From Bacteroidales bacterium (GTDB lineage: Bacteria > Bacteroidota > Bacteroidia > Bacteroidales > UBA932), in NCBI GenBank assembly GCA_016281435.1, contig JAEEIQ010000090.1:62001-126000 (forward strand): a DNA stretch of 64,000 nt. The letters are read 5' to 3'. The notes beneath the pieces were generated by a model, which saw nothing but the letters and a program-made list of their open reading frames with translations, was not told where the DNA came from and searched no databases. Positions 59,901 through 64,000 of the stretch are shown piece after piece. Every line of letters begins with the position of its first letter. The stretch's first letter is position 1. A program made the translations under genes and the position numbers.

Positions 59901-60098
59901 CTGTATTATTATGATGAAGGGTGGCAGGAGCATTCCCGGCAGGTTGCCGAAGGGAATTACCTCGTCTTCAAGAATGTCCCCAAGGGGACTCTCTACTGGC
60001 TGTCCGACGAGACACGGGGGCGGGAGGAACTGCCGTTCAGGTATGTGCACGGCCGGCAGGTATTCATCGACAATTACCAGCCGGGAAGGATTGAATAA
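56937..60098 (+). CDS. O-antigen ligase / transglutaminase-like chimera, N-terminally truncated
   Basis: 1053 aa from a GTG inside the previous gene. Residues 1-320 are the later membrane helices of an O-antigen ligase/polymerase (Wzy_C): FFQLAGIIESGN, GFLRNPGLAGGLQAM, VTTSRAAILSA, FGFGADGFRQNYMMYQ, NDFIRLAVECG. The first half of such a protein is missing. Residues 325-420 are its TPR-like tail. From about 425 the ORF is a Bacteroidetes transglutaminase-like protein: HIPDNDFKEMVLPF, catalytic Cys592 (NECYNTTT), His625 (GAHYW) with a nearby Asp, and a C-terminal discoidin-like domain. GC content switches several times along the ORF. Probably a recombination product; whether it is functional is unknown. 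Confidence 0.7.
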   Translation: MDKSNYFDSYLNGYCDLSKNYQTTSFALSIWGAFHAIVIFFQLAGIIESGNPYFAVSGFLRNPGLAGGLQAMAFVASLMLLHSGSGMKRWQRRVLIGVSVFLLASIFVTTSRAAILSAAVGAAVVYGKEILSWAGRHKKIIPIVALAALGLVAGLYFLRPDSARARLLVWTVSGKMIAERPWFGFGADGFRQNYMMYQAGFFRENPDSVFASVAGNAAYPYNDFIRLAVECGVPAALAVLCLLVLVAVKTKDKVRLGLLASYCTFALFSYPSYCLPLLVLFPVALLCCLDGFRLREWPGWALVALSAVAAVLLVLGDSSPVKRRVDHPNYEWWAAKGDSLLQRGNVAEAEHYLVEAGYMVPRKMRPDYLLWKLYRASGDSVSRIERAESLLKKAEGSYNTFAIRARAEILEVEGEDFLYRKFLLDNLKYHNGWENIETDPEMEVLLFLIDSLKTKPEDRMFFEGRWNATVSDESKAIPKRSGIISDSLLGLNISQALRMLDSSPYCEHIPDNDFKEMVLPFVTGAERIQADKEWLKRMVFSYIITDTCRTSREFVNSFKSYFQKAWHLTYKGAERKDGFGIYDLLLPLNNECYNTTTAACDMLRACGIPTVVEYTPKWPDRKGAHYWCAVPDTNGVIVPFTPPTNDLLEDWDPYLQGAAKVYRLNYSAQKDSPFFLARKSEFVPSGLRSPLISDQTWRYHKTVDLTIPFKVSTRNNLAWLCHFSDSESGLTPVAWGVVNHACKTVTFRQVPSGEVFFPAYYKNDDLIPIGNPVELLDNGRVRFAQQPMSCPAGIERKVIKTKRCREYKIRKRTCTMIVSRKYPDKSRLRTMRREMIGTYILGSPEPSGPFDTLMRIMSAPDPFLQDYDLQSSKPYRYYTLGTIGEKPPYVAHVEFLGAQVDSVASQPPTPLPVFSPLEKERKDTRMVRYCGSILRKTEDTLNAIDGNMETYSKSRKIVFDFTSPVKALRVRFAPRNANNIVNPGDTYCLYYYDEGWQEHSRQVAEGNYLVFKNVPKGTLYWLSDETRGREELPFRYVHGRQVFIDNYQPGRIE

Positions 60099-60102
60099 TT
60101 CT

Positions 60103-60110
60103 TATATTTG
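60103..60110 (+). promoter_or_regulatory. -7 promoter box abutting island lipoprotein 2
   Basis: TATATTTG, 6 bp before the ATG at 60117, again predicting a very short or absent leader. Confidence 0.5.
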
Positions 60111-60116
60111 TTGAAT

Positions 60117-61736
60117 ATGAAGGAGCATTCGTTCATTGTATTGATGTCCATTGCGGTCTTGTCACTGTCGTGCAGCCGGATGGAGTCTGAGATGGATCAG
60201 AAACCGGGTTTCCCTCTGGAGGAGGCGAAGGCCAGCTTCGAGGCTGCGGTGTCGGGGCCTGCGACGCGTAGCGGCGGTGTTCAGCCTGTACGCAGCCGCC
60301 TGTCCTCCGGGGACATTACACCGTGGTGGGAAGATGCCGAGTGTGTGGAAGGGACGGGCAAAATCACTTACACTGTTCCCTACGAGGGAGAATACCGCAT
60401 ATACTCGTATAGCGGGAAGTACAGTGAGAAGCCAGTCCGCCCGTGGCGCCGAGTCGGTCAGGAACTTGTGCTGAGCAAGGACCTGGGGAGCGGATCGGTG
60501 GAAGTTCTTGTCAAATCAACGGTCAAGAGGCTCGGGCTCCGGCAGAAGGCCAAGTTCAGCGGTGTTGTGGTGTTTACGGATCTTGTCAGCGGAGGCGTAC
60601 GGGCAGTTCGTCTGTATGAGAATGATACTCTCAAGGAATCGGTCGAGATAGACATGAGCGGTGGGAAGGAGGCGATGATAGAGAGTTGCAGGCGTGCGGT
60701 GAAGATTCTGAAGGGTTATCAGTTTTTCCGGAACCGGAACATCCGTACACGTTCGGATGACGGGGAAGGGGATCCGGACGGAGATGACGGGGACGAGTGG
60801 GAGTATCCTCCGACAGATGGGCTGATAGATTGGGGGAATGGCCTGTATGAGGATCCTGACACGGGCGCAGTGTATTATGATTCAGATGGCGACGGGGAGA
60901 TAGATTCGATGCTGATAGAGCCGAGCGTGGTGACAGGCGGAGGAGATGACGGCGGCGGAGGAGGAGGTGGTGGCGGCGGGAGCGATCCTGACGATCCGGA
61001 TCCTGAAGATCCGGAAGACCCCGAGGGCCCTGATGATCCGGACGACCCGTGGAATCAGACAGATACTCTTAGTGTCCTTCCGCCCATCCTCCCCCCTGCA
61101 AACCTGTCTTCACTAGTCGGAACAGAATATTTTTATATCTTTAGACATCAAGATTATGTCCGCAGGACTGGGAGACCTGCCCCAGACTATTATTTGAATT
61201 ATGGGCAGAAGTATTATAACAAGTTTCAAAGTGCGAAACAAAGTATGTCGCAGGCTGGAGCTGCGTGGGTGGATCTTACTGCGTATTTGCTGCAGGACCG
61301 TCTGAATTCACTGGTTGTGGATAATCCGCAGATAGAAGCAGATTCTCTCAGTTATTATGCATTTGGGATGCATTGCCGCGCATATCTTGATGCCGGTTTT
61401 TTATCTTTAAGTGTCCTGGATAGGGTAACTGTTGTTACGACGATTGAACTAAGCGACCTTTTGACTGAAGACGGCCTGCATCAAGTGTCCCAAATGATTG
61501 AAGCTATGCTTAGTAATTATGTGGAACATCCCGATAAAGCATATGACGATGCCGTTGATTTGATTGATAATTGGGAAGATGTCAAAGATGCGATAAATGA
61601 ATACATAGATCGGTATATTTTTAATGGAGGGGTGTTGCCTTGTTCCAGACAGCAAGTTTTCGACTTGATATTTGAAGATTTGATAGATTATTACTACAGT
61701 AATATTCCAGGATTTGATTTGGACGATTATGAATAA
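60117..61736 (+). CDS. Island lipoprotein 2: shared N-domain, acidic linker, variable C-domain
   Basis: 539 aa lipoprotein (lipobox SLSC, Cys about 19). The N-domain (25-225) contains LSSGDITPWWEDAEC, KPVRPWRRVGQELVL and VKSTVKRLGLRQKAKFSGVVV. It is followed by YYDSDGDGEIDSMLI (calcium-loop-like) and a low-complexity linker of Gly and Asp-Pro/Glu repeats (about 280-320). The last ~210 residues form an all-helical domain (YYLNYGQKYYNKFQSAKQSM, AAWVDLTAYLLQDRLNSLV, HCRAYLDAGFLSLSVLDRV) unrelated to that of lipoprotein 1. GC drops where this part begins. The stop overlaps the following lipoprotein gene by 8 bp. Confidence 0.75.
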   Translation: MKEHSFIVLMSIAVLSLSCSRMESEMDQKPGFPLEEAKASFEAAVSGPATRSGGVQPVRSRLSSGDITPWWEDAECVEGTGKITYTVPYEGEYRIYSYSGKYSEKPVRPWRRVGQELVLSKDLGSGSVEVLVKSTVKRLGLRQKAKFSGVVVFTDLVSGGVRAVRLYENDTLKESVEIDMSGGKEAMIESCRRAVKILKGYQFFRNRNIRTRSDDGEGDPDGDDGDEWEYPPTDGLIDWGNGLYEDPDTGAVYYDSDGDGEIDSMLIEPSVVTGGGDDGGGGGGGGGGSDPDDPDPEDPEDPEGPDDPDDPWNQTDTLSVLPPILPPANLSSLVGTEYFYIFRHQDYVRRTGRPAPDYYLNYGQKYYNKFQSAKQSMSQAGAAWVDLTAYLLQDRLNSLVVDNPQIEADSLSYYAFGMHCRAYLDAGFLSLSVLDRVTVVTTIELSDLLTEDGLHQVSQMIEAMLSNYVEHPDKAYDDAVDLIDNWEDVKDAINEYIDRYIFNGGVLPCSRQQVFDLIFEDLIDYYYSNIPGFDLDDYE

Positions 61737-62805
61737 AGGCCGGGATATTATTCTCTTTTTTTGTCTTTCGGGTTTGGGGCTGTTTCTGGCATCTTGCCGG
61801 ACCGTTTTCTTGGATTTTGAAATTTCTGAGCACGAAGGCTATGCATTCAAGTCAACCGAGCGGTCCAGTTGTTACAACAAGCAGGGGCCGGTGTGTTTTC
61901 TAGATTTGAACAGAGGGATAGTATGCCGTTGCACGGATATGGAGACATTTGTCCTAACGACGGTAGATGGTGGAAGAGAATGGGTTCGCAGAGATACAAT
62001 ACCAGGCCGGTGTGTTTGGGTGGACAATGATGCCGGGACTGGTTTTACTGGAGCCTTTCTTAACTCCGATACATATGATATTTACAAGTCGGACTCATTA
62101 TGTGGAGCTTTCAGAAGGTACTGCTCGATTCCGTGCAGACGGATACAGACCCAACTTTTTGCTTCGAAACCCAGACATTTTTATTATGGTGTCATACGCA
62201 GGTTGGCAGATGGCTCTTACAGTACTGTGGATCGGGCTGGCGTCGTTTTCTATGATTCTCTTGGCCGCTATATCCGGATGTTTTCTCTGGATATCCCTCC
62301 GGGATCCTCAATAGCAGTTGTAGATGACGGTGTCGTCGTATGCAAAAACCTGCATCACGGAAGCGAGTTGTATCTTGTCAGTAAAAAAAAAGTCGCTCGG
62401 ATGAACAGGAAAAAGGTAGATATGATAACAGCAATAGTAGGGAGTCGTTCAAGGTTATTGGTAGGGGACAAGGATAGAGGGACATTCAATGGTTCAATCA
62501 GAAATGGAAGGTTGTTTTTGAAAAGAGGCGGCGCCGTGAGGCGGAAATGCGACCCAGTGTGGCTGGAAGCCAATAATGGAGTGATGTATTATTGGGGGAT
62601 GACCCATTCTGTCCTTGGCGCCACCAGTTCGTTATACGCTTCCGGAGACGGAGGCCGCAGTTGGAGACGAATAGTAAAGCATTGGCCGATGCAGTGGCCG
62701 GCGGTGTTGGGAATTTATTCCTCATATCTGAAGCCATGCGCCACTCCCGAAGGGGTAATATTATACACACCTGAAGGAAAGGTATACACTGTTAAACGCA
62801 AGTAA
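61729..62805 (+). CDS. Partner lipoprotein with Asp-box (BNR) repeats
   Basis: 358 aa. Lipobox LASC (Cys about 18). At least two Asp-box-like motifs, TTVDGGREWVRRD (near 66) and ASGDGGRSWRRIV (near 310), indicate a beta-propeller as in BNR/sialidase-like and Ycf48-like proteins; sialidase catalytic residues are not evident. Begins inside the last codons of island lipoprotein 2, repeating the large-plus-partner arrangement of the first unit with an unrelated partner. Confidence 0.72.
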   Translation: MNKGRDIILFFCLSGLGLFLASCRTVFLDFEISEHEGYAFKSTERSSCYNKQGPVCFLDLNRGIVCRCTDMETFVLTTVDGGREWVRRDTIPGRCVWVDNDAGTGFTGAFLNSDTYDIYKSDSLCGAFRRYCSIPCRRIQTQLFASKPRHFYYGVIRRLADGSYSTVDRAGVVFYDSLGRYIRMFSLDIPPGSSIAVVDDGVVVCKNLHHGSELYLVSKKKVARMNRKKVDMITAIVGSRSRLLVGDKDRGTFNGSIRNGRLFLKRGGAVRRKCDPVWLEANNGVMYYWGMTHSVLGATSSLYASGDGGRSWRRIVKHWPMQWPAVLGIYSSYLKPCATPEGVILYTPEGKVYTVKRK

Positions 62806-63095
62806 TAGTAAGCAGCGTTATTGGATTTATTTCGTTTTTTAGTACAATAAGACGTTCTACGCATGCAAAGGGCTGGAAAGAAGTTTTTAAAATATGAGCA
62901 GTTACTGTGAAAGTGACCATGACAGACGGGAAGTTAATTCGCATCTGGGATTTTGCCCTTTTACCAGATTGTGTACTTGGAGACCTGATTGAGAATCTCC
63001 GGGCCCATGGGGTGAAGATGGATAATCAGCTCCGGATCACGGATATTTCTTAATACAGATGGAAGGAGAATAATGGTTTGATTAATATATATTCT
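62806..63095. other. Spacer between lipoprotein units
   Basis: 290 bp, AT-rich on the left. It contains one possible short gene at 62919-63053. TTTG (63077-63080) precedes the next start codon but no convincing TAnnTTTG box is seen. Confidence 0.5.
62919..63053 (+). CDS. Possible short ORF or gene remnant
   Basis: 44 codons (MTDGKLIRIWDFALLPDCVL, then a short remainder). It can extend eight codons upstream (AVTVKVT) before a stop. Looks like a strand-helix fragment, perhaps the end of a degraded C-terminal module; no family recognised. Confidence 0.3.
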   Translation: MTDGKLIRIWDFALLPDCVLGDLIENLRAHGVKMDNQLRITDIS

Positions 63096-64000
63096 ATGAG
63101 AAAGCATTCATTTATCGTATTGATGTCCATTGCGGCCTTGTCTCTGTCGTGCAGCCGGATGGAGTCTGAGATGGAACCTCGGGGCGGATTCCCTTTGGAG
63201 GAGGCGAAGGCCAGCTTCGAGGCCGCGGTGTCGGGGACAGCGACGCGTAGCGGCGGTGTTCAGCCTGTACGCAGCCGCCTGTCCTCCGGGGAGATTACAC
63301 CGTGGTGGGAAGATGCCGAGTGTGTGGAAGGGACGGGCGAAATCACTTACACTGTTCCCTACGAGGGAGAATACCGCATATACTCGTATAGCGGGAAGTA
63401 CAGTGAGAAGCCAGTCCGCCCGTGGCGCCGTGTCGGTCAGGAACTTGTGCTGAGCAAGGACCTGGGGAGCGGTTCAGTGGAAGTTCTTGTCAAATCAACG
63501 GTCAAGAGGCTCGGGCTCCGGCAGAAAGCCAAGTTCAGCGGTGTTGTGGTGTTTACGGATCTTGTCAGCGGAGGCGTACGGGCGGTTCGTCTGTATGAGA
63601 ATGATACTCTCAAGGAATCGGTCGAGATAGACATGAGTGGCGGAAAGGAGACGATGATAGAGAGTTGCAGGCGGGCGGTGAAGTTGCTGAGGGGTTATCA
63701 GTTTTTCCGGAACCGGAACATCCGGACGCGTTCGGATGACGGGGAGGGGGACCCGGACGGAGATGACGGGGACGAGTGGGAATTCCCGCCAATTGATGAG
63801 TTGGAGTATTATGACGCAGGTCTTTTTTATGATCCGGATTCAGGCGCATTCTACTATGATTCTGATGGAGATGGATATCCAGATTCTATGTTAATCCCAC
63901 CAAGTATTTCTTCTGCCGATTATGAAGATCCCAATCCGGACCCTTATCCTGGTTGGACTCCGCCAGGCGGTAGTGGGAGTGGAGATGGCCCGGGAGATGA
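63096..64000 (+). CDS. Island lipoprotein 3, cut by the window end
   Basis: At least 301 codons, no stop before 64000. Lipobox SLSC. The first ~225 residues are nearly identical to island lipoprotein 2, also at DNA level (from the ATG to about 63780), then diverge: DELEYYDAGLFYDPDSGAFY leads to YYDSDGDGYPDSMLI and a Pro/Gly/Ser/Asp linker that continues past the window. A new variable C-domain and a partner gene are expected beyond the edge. Confidence 0.75.
   Translation, partial: MRKHSFIVLMSIAALSLSCSRMESEMEPRGGFPLEEAKASFEAAVSGTATRSGGVQPVRSRLSSGEITPWWEDAECVEGTGEITYTVPYEGEYRIYSYSGKYSEKPVRPWRRVGQELVLSKDLGSGSVEVLVKSTVKRLGLRQKAKFSGVVVFTDLVSGGVRAVRLYENDTLKESVEIDMSGGKETMIESCRRAVKLLRGYQFFRNRNIRTRSDDGEGDPDGDDGDEWEFPPIDELEYYDAGLFYDPDSGAFYYDSDGDGYPDSMLIPPSISSADYEDPNPDPYPGWTPPGGSGSGDGPGD

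Noticed and set aside
60948..61045. Repeated GGC/GGA and GAT-CCG units, considered as a CRISPR or minisatellite
   Set aside because: In-frame low-complexity linker (poly-Gly then Asp-Pro/Glu) with no spacer structure.
55077..64000. Prophage, ICE or IS origin of the AT-rich region
   Set aside because: No transposase, integrase, relaxase or phage structural gene is visible; the far end lies outside the window, so the question stays open rather than supported.
1..64000. CRISPR arrays, rRNA genes, tmRNA and SRP RNA
   Set aside because: No repeat-spacer pattern and none of the conserved blocks of these RNAs were seen.

Overview
The window looks like chromosome of a GC-rich member of the Bacteroidales. 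The evidence is the gene set (DUF349, DUF3276/PUR, DUF5606, long NusB, GSCFA, DUF4301 and mmdA-type decarboxylase genes), the many promoters of the Bacteroidetes form TTTG-N18-20-TAnnTTTG, and the near absence of Shine-Dalgarno sequences. Genus cannot be fixed from the sequence alone.

Layout. 0.1-2.3 kb (minus): biotin-dependent methylmalonyl-CoA decarboxylase genes. 2.4-9.2 kb: aquaporin, recF-dciA-pdxB-DUF4301 operon, a TPR protein and yebC. 9.2-14.5 kb: a GSCFA protein with ffh, then a GntR-regulated ABC transporter operon. 14.6-17.6 kb: an envelope protein and a 5'-nucleotidase-type phosphatase. 17.6-23.2 kb: a capsule/exopolysaccharide export operon (Wza-like, BY-kinase, its phosphatase, rfbC) running into asnA, dsbD and a hydrolase. 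26-31.7 kb: aminotransferase, tRNA-Val, a palindromic repeat, rny, a probable 6S RNA, zapA and a Y-family polymerase with a tiny YolD-like partner. 32-35.3 kb: purine/methylthioadenosine salvage. 35.4-40.6 kb: nusB-yajC-ybbR-coaE-DUF5606-rimO operon, facing RNase P RNA. 41-44 kb: glutaminyl cyclase, DUF2207 and LemA. 44.1-48.7 kb: a TPP-riboswitch operon thiM-thiE-tenA-thiL-thiD-mntP. 49-54 kb: trmD, DUF349, yidC, yggS.

From about 54.9 kb to the end the character changes. A 3' stump of what looks like lpxB marks a breakpoint, followed by an AT-rich, mosaic accessory region. It holds three lipoprotein genes that share an N-terminal domain (a fourth, divergent member sits just before the breakpoint), but have completely different C-terminal halves. 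The two complete ones are each followed, with overlapping codons, by a different small lipoprotein. Two copies are almost identical at DNA level over their first ~0.67 kb and then diverge sharply. Between them lies a 1053-codon in-frame chimera of an O-antigen ligase and a transglutaminase-like protein. The arrangement resembles polymorphic effector/partner or antigen-cassette loci and is the best candidate here for an undescribed system.

Other points worth attention: a PdxB whose catalytic Arg is replaced by His, a candidate sRNA downstream of the thiamine operon, promoters so close to start codons that leaderless mRNAs are likely, a poly-T tract that decides the reading frame of a lipoprotein signal peptide, and an RNase P RNA whose 3' end and U-tract lie inside a convergent coding sequence.
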